Notes: a model not told the origin generated them from the letters alone. A stretch of DNA of 64,000 bases from DAIQNV01 sp038748775 (GCA_038748775.1 JBCDIT010000010.1:118324-182323), one strand, 5' to 3'. Shown: positions 8,873 to 18,398, counted from the first letter of the stretch. Program-made: numbers and translations.

Positions 8873-11800
8873 GCAACTCCCTCTTTGTCCGCAGGCCGAT
8901 CCTCGCGTCGGTGCTCTCGATCGTCATTGTGCTGGCGGGCGCCGTCGCTGGATTGAGCCTGCCCATCAACCAGTATCCGGACATCGCACCGGTGCAGGTG
9001 ACCGTTACCGCGAACTACCCCGGTGCCGACGCCCAGACCGTTGCCGACTCGGTCGCTGCCCCGATCGAGGCCGAGGTTAACGGGGCCGACAACCTGCTCT
9101 ACATGGAGTCGACAAGCACGGCAGCGGGGCAGATGTCCCTCACGGCCTACTTCGAACTCGGCACCGACCCCGACACGGCCGAAGTCCAGGTCAACAACCG
9201 CGTCAACATCGCCCTCCCGAGCCTCCCCGATGCTGTCCAGAACACCGGTGTTGAGGTCGAGAAACGATCGTCCAGCATCCTCATGCTCATCTCGGTCTAC
9301 GCGACCGACGATCGTTTCGATGAGCAGTACGTCGGCAACTACACCAACCTATACGTGCTCGACGAGCTCAAGCGGGTCAAGGGCGCGAACCAGTCTCAGA
9401 TCATGGGCCTTCCCGATCTGGCGATGAGGGTCTGGCTTAATCCCGAGCGGATGGCGAGCCTGGGTATCACCTCGAGTGATGTCGGCTCCGCGATCTCCAC
9501 ACAGAACCAGCAGTTCAGCGCCGGCACCATCGGGCAGGCCCCGCTCGCAACCCCCTCGCAGCTCACCGTTCCCATGGTGACAGGGGGGACCTATCAGGAT
9601 CCCGCAGGCTTCGAGAGCATCATTGTTCGGGCCGCCAGCGAGGGGTCCGCCGTCGTGCGGGTCGGTGACGTCGCTAGAGCAGAGGTCGGGATCGAGCAGT
9701 ATCTGCTCGAGGCCAACGTCGCCAATGCCGCCGATCCTGCTGGGCGGCCGTCGTCGTTCATCGCTGTGTACCAGCAGCCCGGCGCCAACGCCCTCGCGGT
9801 CGCCGATCGGGTGACCGAACTCATGGAGAGTCTGAAACCCGCTTTCCCCGACGGGATCGACTACGCGATCTCGTTCGACACGACCGAGGTGATCTCCGCG
9901 TCGATCGAGGAGGTCGTCGTCACCCTTATTATCTCTGTACTCCTCGTCGTCTTCGTGACTTACGTCTTCTTGCAAAGCGTCAAGGCGACGATCATCCCGA
10001 CCGTTGCCATCGTGGTCGCGGTGGTGGGCACCTTCGCCGGGATGCTGGTGCTGGGCTTCTCGCTCAACCTGCTCACGATGCTCGGGCTCGTGCTCGCCAT
10101 CGGTATCGTTTGTGACGACGCGATCGTCGTGGTCGAAAACGTCGAACGCGTCATCGCCGAAGAAGGTCTGTCGGCCAAGGACGCAACGATCAAATCGATG
10201 GGCGAGGTCACCGGGCCGGTGATCGCGACCACGCTCGTGCTCCTGGCGGTGTACATCCCCGTCGCATTCTTGGGCGGTACGACGGGCGTCCTCTATCGTC
10301 AGTTCGCGGTCACCATCGCGATCTCCGTGTCCATCTCAAGCTTCGTTGCCCTCACCCTCACGCCGGCTTTGTGCGGAGTGCTTCTGGGTCCGAAGGGCAG
10401 CATCGCCGCCCCGTTTAAAGCGTTCAACGCAACGCTCGAGCGGATCACCTCGATCTACGCCGCCGGCGTGAAGGCCGTCATCCGAGTTTGGGCAGTAGGG
10501 CTCCTGCTCGTCGCCGCGACCGTCGTAGGGATTGTCTGGCTCTTTGGTGCCATCCCCGGAAGTTTCGTGCCCGAGGAGGACCAGGGGTACGTCTTCGCGG
10601 CAGTCATCATGCCCGACGGTTCGACGCTCGATCGCACCGATGCGGTCACCTCGGAGGTGACGCGCGTTTTCGCAGGCCATCCCGCGGTTCGATACGCGTC
10701 GAAGATCTCTGGCTACAGCTTCCTCGACAGCCAGTTCAAATCGAACGCCGGGACCGTATTCGTCTCGCTCAAGGACTTCGCAGAACGCAAAGGCAACCCC
10801 GAACTCAGTCTTGAGAAGCTGCTCGCTGATGTCCGCCCCGCGTTCATGGGCCTCGACGAAGGCATCGCGATCGCGATCAACCCCCCGTCGATCCCGGGCC
10901 TGGGCAACCAGGGCGGCTTCGAGTTCTGGGTGCAGAACCGCGGCGATGACGGACCGTTCTTCCTCGCTGAAAACCTGCGATCGTTCATGGGCCAGGCCAA
11001 CGGACGCCCAGAAATCAGCGGGGTCACGTCCACGTACAACGCGTCATCGCGCCAGATCCAAATCGAGATCGACCGCGTGCGAGCCGAGACGCTCGGCATG
11101 CCCACCGATCAGATCTACGACGCCTTGGGGGATCTCTTTGGATCGTCGTACGTCAGCCAGTACACAAAGTTTGGACGCGTCTGGAACGTCATCGTTCAGG
11201 CAGATTCCCGCTTCCGAGACGATCCGGAGGATATCGAAAGGGTCTACGTCCGCCAGAACGAGGGCGAGATGATCCCGCTCTCAGCAGTCGTCGACGCCTC
11301 TTACGGCGCCGGCCCCGATCTTGTCCAGCGATTCAACGGCTTCCCCGCCGCGAAGATCACCGGCGATGCTCAGGCCGGATTCAGTTCCGGCGAAGCGATC
11401 GCGGCGATGGAAGTCACGGCGACGGACGTTCTGCCGGACACGATGGCCTACGCATGGTCGGGCCAAGCCTACGAGGAAAAGAAGACCAGTTCCGCCGTCG
11501 TTGGTGTGTTCGCCTTCGGCATCATCCTGGTGTTCCTCATCCTCGCGGCGCAGTACGAAAAATGGTCGCTCCCCCTCGCGATCATCACCGCTGTTCCCTT
11601 TGGCATCTTCGGTGCGCTCGTCTCGGTGTATTTCGCCGGGATGGAGAACGACGTGTACTTCCAGGTCGGGCTCATCACGCTCATCGGCCTGTCCGCGAAG
11701 AACGCTATCCTCATCGTTGAGTTCGCGCAAACCAAACACGAATCCGAGGGCCTGTCACCGGGGGAGGCCGCGATCGCCGCCGCGAGACTCCGTCTCCGTC

Positions 11801-12003
11801 CGATCCTTATGACGTCGTTCTCGTTCATCCTCGGTTCACTCCCGCTCGTGACCGCGAGCGGCGCCGGAGCCGCCGCCCGTCACTCAATCGGCACCGGCAT
11901 CATCGGCGGCATGATCGGCGCGACGACGCTCGCCCTCTTCTTCGTGCCCATGTTCTACTTCCTGATCACGAGCGTGACCAACAAACTCACAGGTAAGGCA
12001 TAA
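8869..12003 (+). CDS. HAE1-type RND multidrug efflux permease (AcrB-like)
   Basis: At 1044 residues this is a full-length AcrB/MexB homologue. The N-terminus (SLFVRRPILASVLSIVIVLA) is the usual first TM helix. TM4 contains GIVCDDAIVVVENVERV with the two adjacent proton-relay aspartates, and TM10 contains LSAKNAILIVEFA with the matching lysine, so the proton pathway is intact. The periplasmic loops have the pore-domain pattern NNRVNIALPSLP. The start overlaps the adaptor stop (GTGA), and the outer-membrane factor follows 11 nt after the stop, giving a tight three-gene operon. A broad drug or detergent range is typical of the family; nothing here narrows it. Confidence 0.95.
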   Translation: MSNSLFVRRPILASVLSIVIVLAGAVAGLSLPINQYPDIAPVQVTVTANYPGADAQTVADSVAAPIEAEVNGADNLLYMESTSTAAGQMSLTAYFELGTDPDTAEVQVNNRVNIALPSLPDAVQNTGVEVEKRSSSILMLISVYATDDRFDEQYVGNYTNLYVLDELKRVKGANQSQIMGLPDLAMRVWLNPERMASLGITSSDVGSAISTQNQQFSAGTIGQAPLATPSQLTVPMVTGGTYQDPAGFESIIVRAASEGSAVVRVGDVARAEVGIEQYLLEANVANAADPAGRPSSFIAVYQQPGANALAVADRVTELMESLKPAFPDGIDYAISFDTTEVISASIEEVVVTLIISVLLVVFVTYVFLQSVKATIIPTVAIVVAVVGTFAGMLVLGFSLNLLTMLGLVLAIGIVCDDAIVVVENVERVIAEEGLSAKDATIKSMGEVTGPVIATTLVLLAVYIPVAFLGGTTGVLYRQFAVTIAISVSISSFVALTLTPALCGVLLGPKGSIAAPFKAFNATLERITSIYAAGVKAVIRVWAVGLLLVAATVVGIVWLFGAIPGSFVPEEDQGYVFAAVIMPDGSTLDRTDAVTSEVTRVFAGHPAVRYASKISGYSFLDSQFKSNAGTVFVSLKDFAERKGNPELSLEKLLADVRPAFMGLDEGIAIAINPPSIPGLGNQGGFEFWVQNRGDDGPFFLAENLRSFMGQANGRPEISGVTSTYNASSRQIQIEIDRVRAETLGMPTDQIYDALGDLFGSSYVSQYTKFGRVWNVIVQADSRFRDDPEDIERVYVRQNEGEMIPLSAVVDASYGAGPDLVQRFNGFPAAKITGDAQAGFSSGEAIAAMEVTATDVLPDTMAYAWSGQAYEEKKTSSAVVGVFAFGIILVFLILAAQYEKWSLPLAIITAVPFGIFGALVSVYFAGMENDVYFQVGLITLIGLSAKNAILIVEFAQTKHESEGLSPGEAAIAAARLRLRPILMTSFSFILGSLPLVTASGAGAAARHSIGTGIIGGMIGATTLALFFVPMFYFLITSVTNKLTGKA

Positions 12004-12014
12004 GGGGGATGGCG

Positions 12015-13439
12015 ATGCGGAAACCAATCGCGATCATCCTCGGAGCAGCCGGCCTGCAGGCCTGCACCGTCGGACCCGAGTACGAACCCCCGGCGATGGC
12101 CGTTCCCGCCGAGTTCCGGTTCTCCATCGACGGAGCCATCGACGCGGCCGATACCGAATGGTGGAGGGGTTTTGAAGACCCGGTGCTCGACGCTCTGATC
12201 GACGAGTCGCTCGCCAACAACAACGACATCCGCACCGCGACCGCGAACGTCGAGCAATTCGCCGCCGTCATCGGGCTCACGAGGTCGCAGGCGTTCCCGC
12301 AGGTCGATTACGACGCCGGGCTTGGGCGCACGCAGAACTCGCGGGAGACGGGGGCCGCCGCCAGCGGGCGGGTCTCGGATTTCTTCGAAGCGAACCTCAA
12401 TGTTGGCTGGGAAGTCGACATCTTCGGGCGCATCCGTCGAGCGACTGATGCCGCCGTTGCCGACACCCTCGCGGCCGAGGAAGTCAGGCGAGGAGTCATC
12501 CTCTCGCTGGTCACGAACGTCGCATCGACGTACATCGCGCTGCTCAGCCTCGACGAACAACTCGTCATCGCCGAGCGCAAGCTCGATACCCGCAAAGACA
12601 CCGTTGATCTGTTCCAGCTCCGGCTGGACCGAGGGATCGCGTCTGCGCTAGAACTCGAGCAGGTAAAGTCCGAACTCGAGCGCACCGCGGCAACCATCCC
12701 GTCGCTCCGACGAGACATCGCGATCCTCGAAAATGCCCTCAGCGTTCTCTTAGGACGCCCCCCCGGCGAGATCGCAAGAGGCAAGACCATCGAGACCGTC
12801 GGCGTCCCGCCCATCCCCGCCGGGCTCCCGTCGGAGTTGTTGCTCCGACGCCCAGACCTCCGCGAGGCCGAACAGAACCTCATCGCCGCGAACGAACGCA
12901 TCGGTGAAGCCGTCGCAGAGTTCTACCCCAGTTTCAACCTCACCGCGGCCTTCGGTTTCGCGAGCGACGAACTCCAAACGCTCTTCCAATCGTCGGCTTC
13001 TCAGTACACGCTCGGCGCGAGCATGCTCGGCCCGATCTTCACCGCAGGTTTCCTCGAGAACCAGCTCGAATCCGCCGAGGCCTCGGAGCGGGCCGCCGTC
13101 TCCGAATACCGCGAAGCTCTCCTGACCGCCCTCCGCGAGTCCGAGGACGCCCTCGTCACCAGATCGACAACGCTCGAAGAGAGCGCCGCCCAGTCCCGCC
13201 AGACCGATGCCCTCAGCCGATATGCCGACCTCGCTCAGAAACGGTACGACAACGGATATGTCGATTACCTCGAGGTTCTCGATGCCGAACGTGACCTGTT
13301 CGACGCGCAACTCGAGAAGGTCCAACTCCGCGCCGATGCGCTGACCTCGGTCATCGAGATCTACAAGGCGTTCGGCGGTGGATGGGTCGACCTAGCTGAC
13401 AGCCAAACCGGGCCAAGGGCGACCGTCCAAGGCCTGTAG
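12015..13439 (+). CDS. TolC/NodT-family outer-membrane factor lipoprotein
   Basis: The protein has a lipobox-like N-terminus (GLQACTVGPEYEPP) with the acylated Cys near residue 18, the hallmark of NodT-type outer-membrane channels such as OprM. Two repeats rich in long helices follow (about 60-260 and 270-460), with the family motifs VGWEVDIFGRIRR and ELLLRRPDLREAEQNL. It forms the exit duct for the RND pump encoded just upstream. I place the start at the second ATG (12015) because AAGGGGG at 12002-12008 is then 6 nt upstream; the ATG at 12009 would touch it. It could also serve the first pump, which lacks its own channel. Confidence 0.93.
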   Translation: MRKPIAIILGAAGLQACTVGPEYEPPAMAVPAEFRFSIDGAIDAADTEWWRGFEDPVLDALIDESLANNNDIRTATANVEQFAAVIGLTRSQAFPQVDYDAGLGRTQNSRETGAAASGRVSDFFEANLNVGWEVDIFGRIRRATDAAVADTLAAEEVRRGVILSLVTNVASTYIALLSLDEQLVIAERKLDTRKDTVDLFQLRLDRGIASALELEQVKSELERTAATIPSLRRDIAILENALSVLLGRPPGEIARGKTIETVGVPPIPAGLPSELLLRRPDLREAEQNLIAANERIGEAVAEFYPSFNLTAAFGFASDELQTLFQSSASQYTLGASMLGPIFTAGFLENQLESAEASERAAVSEYREALLTALRESEDALVTRSTTLEESAAQSRQTDALSRYADLAQKRYDNGYVDYLEVLDAERDLFDAQLEKVQLRADALTSVIEIYKAFGGGWVDLADSQTGPRATVQGL

Positions 13440-13476
13440 CGCCGGTAATCCGCCACCAATAGCGGACCTCGGAACC

Positions 13477-13503
13477 CTCGTAAAAACAGAATAGAATTAC
13501 GAG
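13477..13503. promoter_or_regulatory. Inverted repeat upstream of the Rrf2-type regulator
   Basis: CTCGTAA (13477-13483) and TTACGAG (13497-13503) form 7-bp arms separated by 13 nt, in an unusually AT-rich stretch between the efflux operon and the Rrf2 gene. It could end the efflux transcript or act as an operator for autoregulation by the Rrf2 protein; no clear T-run follows. Confidence 0.35.
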
Positions 13504-13582
13504 TTTCGACCATTCTGGCCTGAGGACAACGATTTGATTCAAAACAAAATGATCTGAAGGTCTTTAAGTCCTATCATTGGGT

Positions 13583-14083
13583 ATGGCAACGCTCACGCAG
13601 GGCACCGGATACGCGATTCAGGCACTCAGTTGTGTTGCCGCCGCCGCCGGAAAGCCGCAACTCATCCGCGAGATCGCAGAAAGCTGCGATCTTCCCGCGC
13701 CCTACTTGTCCAAAATCGTCCACCGGCTCTCGCGCGTCGGACTAGTCAAGACCCAGCGGGGCATCAACGGAGGAGTCACGCTCCTTCGCGAAGCGGTCGA
13801 CATCACGCTTCTTGACGTCTGCCGAGCGCTGGATGATCCGGTCATACACCCGAGGTGCCTGCTCGGGGTTGCCGAGTGCAGCGACGCCCGGGCGTGCCCA
13901 GCCCACGCGTTCAATATGGAACAGCGGGGCAAGATCATCGAGTTTTTGCGAGCCACCACCGTCGCGGACATCGCGGCATTCGAGATGAAGCGTCGTTGGC
14001 GACTCCTCGCCACAGCCGGTGAGACCAGCGAGCCAGCGACGTCGGACGGCCCTTCGGAGCGAACCGAAGGGAGCGAACCATGA
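13583..14083 (+). CDS. Rrf2-family transcriptional regulator with IscR-like cysteine triad
   Basis: The N-terminal winged helix (IREIAESCDLPAPYLSKIVH, about residues 28-47) is that of the Rrf2 family, and the 'GGxxL' wing segment follows. Three cysteines at residues 92, 99 and 105 (RCLLGVAECSDARAC) match the C-x5/6-C-x5-C iron-sulfur site of IscR (Cys92/98/104 in E. coli), so an Fe-S cluster sensing redox, NO or iron status is likely. The ATG at 13583 is preferred over an in-frame TTG two codons earlier. Its last bases overlap the ATG of the next gene (ATGA), so both are made together. No isc or suf genes are nearby, so the regulon is unknown. Confidence 0.88.
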   Translation: MATLTQGTGYAIQALSCVAAAAGKPQLIREIAESCDLPAPYLSKIVHRLSRVGLVKTQRGINGGVTLLREAVDITLLDVCRALDDPVIHPRCLLGVAECSDARACPAHAFNMEQRGKIIEFLRATTVADIAAFEMKRRWRLLATAGETSEPATSDGPSERTEGSEP

Positions 14084-14466
14084 TCGAAGTCCGAGACCAA
14101 ATCGAAGCCCTCGAGCGAGCCGCAAGTTGCCGGCCGTGGTTCTTCGTCACCACGTCGAGTGATTCCGATCGAGCCCCCGTCGCGGCCGCACTCGCCCGCT
14201 TCGGATTCGACGTTGACGTCGGTGCACTCGATCTCAGCCCGTCTCACGCGGAACGGCTCGACATCGACAAGCACGTCCACGCCGTTGACGTGCCGACCAC
14301 CGACGGAGCCGGGGGCGCGAGGCTCCGCACCGAACTCGACGCGATCGGAGGCACCACGATCCGAGTGACGTCCGTCGACCCTGATGACATCGCGGGCACC
14401 GTCCGAGTGTTCGACGTGCTGGCGATCGTGTGCGGCCTCCAAGAGCGATCCCAGACACGCGGGTAA
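14080..14466 (+). CDS. Unknown protein coupled to the Rrf2 regulator
   Basis: A 128-residue soluble protein with no signal peptide or membrane segment; I do not recognise its family. It reads as alternating short beta strands and helices (for example RPWFFVTTSSDSDRAPVAA, later TTIRVTSVDPDDIAGTVRVF), which would fit a small alpha/beta domain. It has only two cysteines (about residues 16 and 119). The ATGA overlap with the Rrf2 gene means the two proteins are probably produced in a fixed ratio and may act together, for example as sensor and partner. Confidence 0.6.
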   Translation: MIEVRDQIEALERAASCRPWFFVTTSSDSDRAPVAAALARFGFDVDVGALDLSPSHAERLDIDKHVHAVDVPTTDGAGGARLRTELDAIGGTTIRVTSVDPDDIAGTVRVFDVLAIVCGLQERSQTRG

Positions 14467-14514
14467 GCAGAAGCGAAGCAATCGAGCTCGTCGATGACGA
14501 GCCGGTGGGCGTCC

Positions 14515-15255
14515 TCAGAGCATCGAAATCACGTCCAAGACATGGCTCGCATCGGCAGGCGTGATCTCTGTAGCCGTCACAGCCCCAAAGGTCCGGGTGA
14601 AGGTGTGGAGGCCCTCCGCCGCTTCGATCGGAGCGGCCTCTTCGGCCTCGAAAATCACGATGACCTCGTCGCCACTCGGGGCTCTCGCGAGCAGCACGCG
14701 GGGCCCCTCGACGTCGGCTCCCTCGTCGTACCCGCCCTGAAGCGCCGTCCAACCGATCAACGCAACCGGCGTTTCGAACGACGCCGTCATCGCGACGCCG
14801 AAGACGTCGTTCGTGTAGTCAGCGAACTTCTCAGGCGTATCGCAGACCACCGACGGCTCGAATGAACGCGTCATCATGCGGTAGTAGCGGCCCGCGTCCC
14901 GGCCGTTCGATGCGACAAGCGGGGCCTGTCCAACCGGCGGAAGGAATGTCACGACCGCGCCCGTCGCCACCACGAGCGCCGCCGCAACCGCTAGGTAACG
15001 GAACACCGGACGCTGAAGGAAGGGAAGCGGGGCTGGCGTCAACTCATCCAGGTTCGGAGCGACGGTCGCCGGCTCGGTCCGCACTATCGCGTCCTCGATC
15101 TCCCGCCACTTCGCGGCTTGCGCCCGCAACCCGGGATCGGCTTCGACGCGATCCCGCTCCTCAGGCGACGCCGTGCCGTCAACGAAGCGATCGAGCACGT
15201 CAGCCGGGCGATCGTCCGGGCTGTCGTTGATGCTTTGAGTTGATCCCCCGGGCAT
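14515..15255 (-). CDS. Putative anti-sigma factor (single-pass membrane protein)
   Basis: This 246-residue protein lies 23 nt downstream of an ECF sigma factor gene on the same strand, the usual place for its anti-sigma partner. The N-terminal ~75 residues are polar and helical (DVLDRFVDGTASPEERDRVE resembles the start of many anti-sigma domains), then one TM helix (about 88-106, FRYLAVAAALVVATGAVVTF) and a periplasmic domain of ~135 residues. No HxxxCxxC zinc motif is present, so it is not a ZAS-type anti-sigma. The periplasmic part could be the signal-sensing element. Assignment rests on position and topology more than on sequence. Confidence 0.65.
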   Translation of the reverse strand: MPGGSTQSINDSPDDRPADVLDRFVDGTASPEERDRVEADPGLRAQAAKWREIEDAIVRTEPATVAPNLDELTPAPLPFLQRPVFRYLAVAAALVVATGAVVTFLPPVGQAPLVASNGRDAGRYYRMMTRSFEPSVVCDTPEKFADYTNDVFGVAMTASFETPVALIGWTALQGGYDEGADVEGPRVLLARAPSGDEVIVIFEAEEAAPIEAAEGLHTFTRTFGAVTATEITPADASHVLDVISML

Positions 15256-15278
15256 AACGGACCTCCGATCGTCGTTAC

Positions 15279-15920
15279 TCAGGCGTTCGATACCGCCGCC
15301 GAGCGAGATTCACCATCCGGCGTATCGGAAAGCGACGACATCAAACGCCGACGTGCCCGAAGCACGTGGCTCCGAGCGGTGCCCTCCGGAATCGCCAGCA
15401 TGACGCTGATCTGAGCGTACGAGTGCTCCGAAACGGTCTTCAATAGCAAGCACGCTCGCTGAAGAGGTTCGAGCTCATCGACCGCGTTGCGGACACGAAC
15501 GTCAAATTCGCCCGAAAGTTTGACATCCACGGCGCTTGCATCCCCTGGTATTCGAGCCGCAGCCAGGTTCTCGGCCCTTTCGGCCGCCGAACGCCTATCG
15601 GGATCACCTCGATCCGCAAGGGCCGCATGCCGGCGAACACGCCGAACCGACGATCGACGTTGATTCTTCGCAACACCACGGACGATCGCGGACATCCATG
15701 CCCGGAAGTCCGTTCCAGGCGCGAAACGGTCCAATCGATCGAGGGCCACCAGCGCCGCATCCTGGACGGCGTCTTCAGCCGACGACCGGCCGACAATCGC
15801 CGACGCAACAAGGCAGAGCGTCGAGTAATGGGTCGAAAAAGCACTCTCAAACGCAGCACGCGACATCGTGTCTGTATGCCTGTCCGGTGAGCTATCTTCA
15901 ACTCGAGCCAACTTCGCCAT
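15279..15920 (-). CDS. ECF-type RNA polymerase sigma factor
   Basis: Region 2 is recognisable (FSTHYSTLCLVASAIVG, then AEDAVQDAALVALDRLDRF with the usual acidic 'DAVQ' box, and GTDFRAWMSAIVRGVAKNQRR). Region 4 is at the C-terminus (ELEPLQRACLLLKTVSEHSY, followed by an HTH ending EGTARSHVLRARRRL). Only these two domains are present, as in extracytoplasmic-function sigma factors. The start is uncertain: the ATG at 15920 has GGAGG touching it, and the ATG at 15866 would still encode both domains. The gene directly downstream probably encodes its anti-sigma factor, so activity is likely controlled by an envelope signal. Confidence 0.85.
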   Translation of the reverse strand: MAKLARVEDSSPDRHTDTMSRAAFESAFSTHYSTLCLVASAIVGRSSAEDAVQDAALVALDRLDRFAPGTDFRAWMSAIVRGVAKNQRRSSVRRVRRHAALADRGDPDRRSAAERAENLAAARIPGDASAVDVKLSGEFDVRVRNAVDELEPLQRACLLLKTVSEHSYAQISVMLAIPEGTARSHVLRARRRLMSSLSDTPDGESRSAAVSNA

Positions 15921-16354
15921 CCTCCGTGCGCCCCCATACGTTTGCAAACGCGAATTGTTGTCCCGCGGCGCAACCGATTTCTCTCCCAGAGCAATGTTGT
16001 CGCCGATCCGGTGCAACGCCTGCCTTGTCGGCGGACGTTACGAGTCATAGGGACGTCCCGTACAACGCGGACGCCGGTGTCGCCGCGTCGCTTCCGGCGA
16101 AACCCACCAGAGATGCGGTGCTCGGTGTCCCCGGGTGCTTCCAACGTCGTGCCGTCCGCAGGGCGAGACGACGCCTTTCGACTCCGTTGATCAGTGCGCG
16201 CTCACCCAGACACGCGCTCCGTTCGGTGTCGACAGAAGTTTGAGCAGGACGCGAATATCGGCCCGAAAGACGGCCTTTTTGCCTGGGGTCACGCCGTGGT
16301 TGCGGCGGCGGCCGAACCGTTGAACCCGCAGATCAGGAACCACAGGAGTCCGAA
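15921..16354. other. Intergenic region between divergent ECF sigma and exported-protein genes
   Basis: About 430 nt with no convincing gene. It must hold the promoters of the divergent sigma factor gene and the gene at 16355. I see no clear -35/-10 pair; a T-rich stretch (GGCCTTTTTGCC, near 16272) stands out in otherwise GC-rich DNA. Confidence 0.4.
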
Positions 16355-17623
16355 ATGACCACCGCAAGCAAGCTCTTCGTGACCGCGATGTGCGGTTTGG
16401 CCGCGTCCGCCGCCCACGCCCAGACCAACAGAAACATCCAGATTCGAAGCGTCGATTTCACCACCGGCGTCCTCGAACTGTTCAACTTTGATGCGCAGGA
16501 CGTGTCGCTCGATCGCTGGCGATTCTGCAGCCACGACTTCAACGAGCAACGTCGCTACACGGGAGGCAACGGACTCAACGGAGTCACGATCGAAGCCGGC
16601 ACCTCAGTCTTTATTCACTTCAACAACGACGCGCCCGCGAATGACCCCGACCGTCTCGATCGGACCGATCTGGGCGGGAGCTTCGCTACCCCGCTCGACC
16701 AAGACGCCTACGGAATCCAGATCTACGCCCCGGACGCCAACACCAACAGTGTCTCCTTCGGGAACTCAACGCTCATCGCCGACCACGTCCAGTGGAACAT
16801 CGGCGGCCAGGGAGCGGGAAGCTCCGAAGCCCGGACTCAGCAGGCCGTGAACGAGGGCCTCTGGAGCGGAATCGGCGATTTCGTGGCCACCCAGCCCGAT
16901 TCGGACAGGCTCGATCTGGTCGATCTCTCGGGCGACGAAACCGACGACCCGACCGAGTACGCAGTGCGCCGCCCGAACACCGTCGTGAACGAAGCGACCG
17001 AAGGCGACCTGTCCAGCGACGCCGCGTCACCGACCCCCCTCGCGTTCAACTTCGGTTCGAACGTCGTCGAGGGCACCGTCGAGGAGTCCAACGCGGCCGA
17101 AGGCGACCGCGACTTCATCACCGTCACGATCCCCGCCGGCCAGGCCCTCACCGGGATCGAACTGCTCACCTGGGATCCGGACAACATCGGCTTCATCGCC
17201 GTGAACGACGGCGCCACCAGCTTCGTCCCGGGCAACGACACCAACGCGAACTTCCTCGCCGGCGTGCTCGTCGATAGCTTCAACGTCGGGGACGACCTCC
17301 TCGAGAGTTTCGTCAACCAGTCGGTCACTGTGAATGCCCTGGGCCAGGCCGAACTCGGCGCTGGCACCTACAGCTTTGTTGTCCAGCAGACCTCCCCGCT
17401 CGTCCAGGCGTACGCCCTCGACTTCCAAGTCAGTGAAGCCGACGGGTGCAACGCCGCCGACCTCGCCGCCCCGTTCAACGTGCTCGACCTGACCGACGTC
17501 GACGCCTTCATCGCCGCGTTCCTCACTGGAGGAGATCTCGCCGATGTCGCCGCTCCGTTCGGCGTCATCGACCTCAGCGATGTCGACGCGTTCATCAGCG
17601 CGTTCCTCGCCGGCTGCCCGTAA
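16355..17623 (+). CDS. Exported lamin-tail-like protein with two dockerin-like tail repeats
   Basis: A 422-residue protein with a clear signal peptide (residues 1-23, ending AASAAHAQ). The segment from about 25 to 140 (IQIRSVDFTTGVLELFNFDA, DLDRWRFC-type region, then TSVFIHFNN) resembles lamin-tail (LTD) domains, beta-sandwich modules often found on secreted enzymes and surface proteins. A second beta-rich region follows. The last ~60 residues carry two repeats of the tail motif ADLAAPFNVLDLTDVDAFIA / ADVAAPFGVIDLSDVDAF ending in GCP, as in the DUF1111 protein at the start of the window. The function is unknown; surface or periplasmic location is inferred. An efficient terminator follows at 17652. 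Confidence 0.7.
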   Translation: MTTASKLFVTAMCGLAASAAHAQTNRNIQIRSVDFTTGVLELFNFDAQDVSLDRWRFCSHDFNEQRRYTGGNGLNGVTIEAGTSVFIHFNNDAPANDPDRLDRTDLGGSFATPLDQDAYGIQIYAPDANTNSVSFGNSTLIADHVQWNIGGQGAGSSEARTQQAVNEGLWSGIGDFVATQPDSDRLDLVDLSGDETDDPTEYAVRRPNTVVNEATEGDLSSDAASPTPLAFNFGSNVVEGTVEESNAAEGDRDFITVTIPAGQALTGIELLTWDPDNIGFIAVNDGATSFVPGNDTNANFLAGVLVDSFNVGDDLLESFVNQSVTVNALGQAELGAGTYSFVVQQTSPLVQAYALDFQVSEADGCNAADLAAPFNVLDLTDVDAFIAAFLTGGDLADVAAPFGVIDLSDVDAFISAFLAGCP

Positions 17624-17651
17624 GCACCGGGATCCGTTGACTGACTCCGAC

Positions 17652-17688
17652 ACCGCGGCGACCCACGCGTCGCCGCGGTTGTCGTTTT
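17652..17688 (+). terminator. Rho-independent terminator
   Basis: A perfect 11-bp stem (ACCGCGGCGAC, six-base loop, GTCGCCGCGGT) at 17652-17679 is followed by TGTCGTTTT. It ends the transcript of the gene at 16355, and sits just before the 3' end of the convergent tetR gene. Confidence 0.85.
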
Positions 17689-17692
17689 GCAT

Positions 17693-18289
17693 TCAACGCG
17701 GCGCGTGCGAACCCTCGGGCAGCGCCCGCTCGATCAGCTTCTCGCCCATGCGTGAGGCGGTCGCCGCGGCTCGCCCCTCGCGGTCGATCACTTCGACAAC
17801 GATGGCGCCCTGCATCAGCAGCCCGAACTCCTCGCTGAACCCGAGCGGGTCGATCAACCCCGCGCGCTCGGCGAGGTCGCGCACCATGTCGCGGAGCGCA
17901 TCGACGTTGGCGCGCGCCGCGACGTGACACGGATCGTTCGAATCCGGGAACTCACTGCACGCGTGAATGAAGATGCACCCGTTGAACTCAATGTCGCCGA
18001 ACCAATCGCTCCACACGCCCCAGATCTCGCGCAGCTGCGCAAGCGGGTCAGTCCCAGCCCGCTCGGCAAGCAACTGCGGGAGACGCGCTCGCCACCCCTC
18101 GTCACGCCGCTGAATGCAGGCGAGCGCCAGGGCTTCCTTGCTCTCGAAGTACTTGTAGAACGTCGTCTTCGTGGTCCCGACCTCGGTCAGAATCTGATCG
18201 AGACCGGTTGCGTGGAACCCCTGCTTATAGAACAGATCGAGCCCGGTGCCGATGAGTCGTTCGCGTGTGCCCGAAGGATTATCCCGCAC
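17693..18289 (-). CDS. TetR/AcrR-family transcriptional regulator
   Basis: The N-terminal HTH is typical (GTRERLIGTGLDLFYKQGFH, then TGLDQILTEVGTTKTTFYKYFESKEAL), followed by a ligand domain containing FNGCIFIHACSEF, a pattern found in the TetR_C-type regulators near YxaF/LmrA. The start is set at one of two adjacent GTG codons (18292 or 18289), because AGGAGGG at 18304-18298 lies 5-8 nt upstream; the longer open frame has no ribosome site. No operator palindrome or obvious target gene is adjacent: downstream lies the convergent exported-protein gene, upstream another gene on the same strand. The target is therefore unknown. Confidence 0.85.
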   Translation of the reverse strand: MRDNPSGTRERLIGTGLDLFYKQGFHATGLDQILTEVGTTKTTFYKYFESKEALALACIQRRDEGWRARLPQLLAERAGTDPLAQLREIWGVWSDWFGDIEFNGCIFIHACSEFPDSNDPCHVAARANVDALRDMVRDLAERAGLIDPLGFSEEFGLLMQGAIVVEVIDREGRAAATASRMGEKLIERALPEGSHAPR

Positions 18290-18398
18290 CACCGAAGCCC
18301 TCCTCGAAAGCCCAATTCTATAGGGCACGCAGGGGCGTCGGAAGTGCCACGGCGAGGGGTTCACCAAGAGTCAACCCCTGGTCGAGACCGATTCGCGA

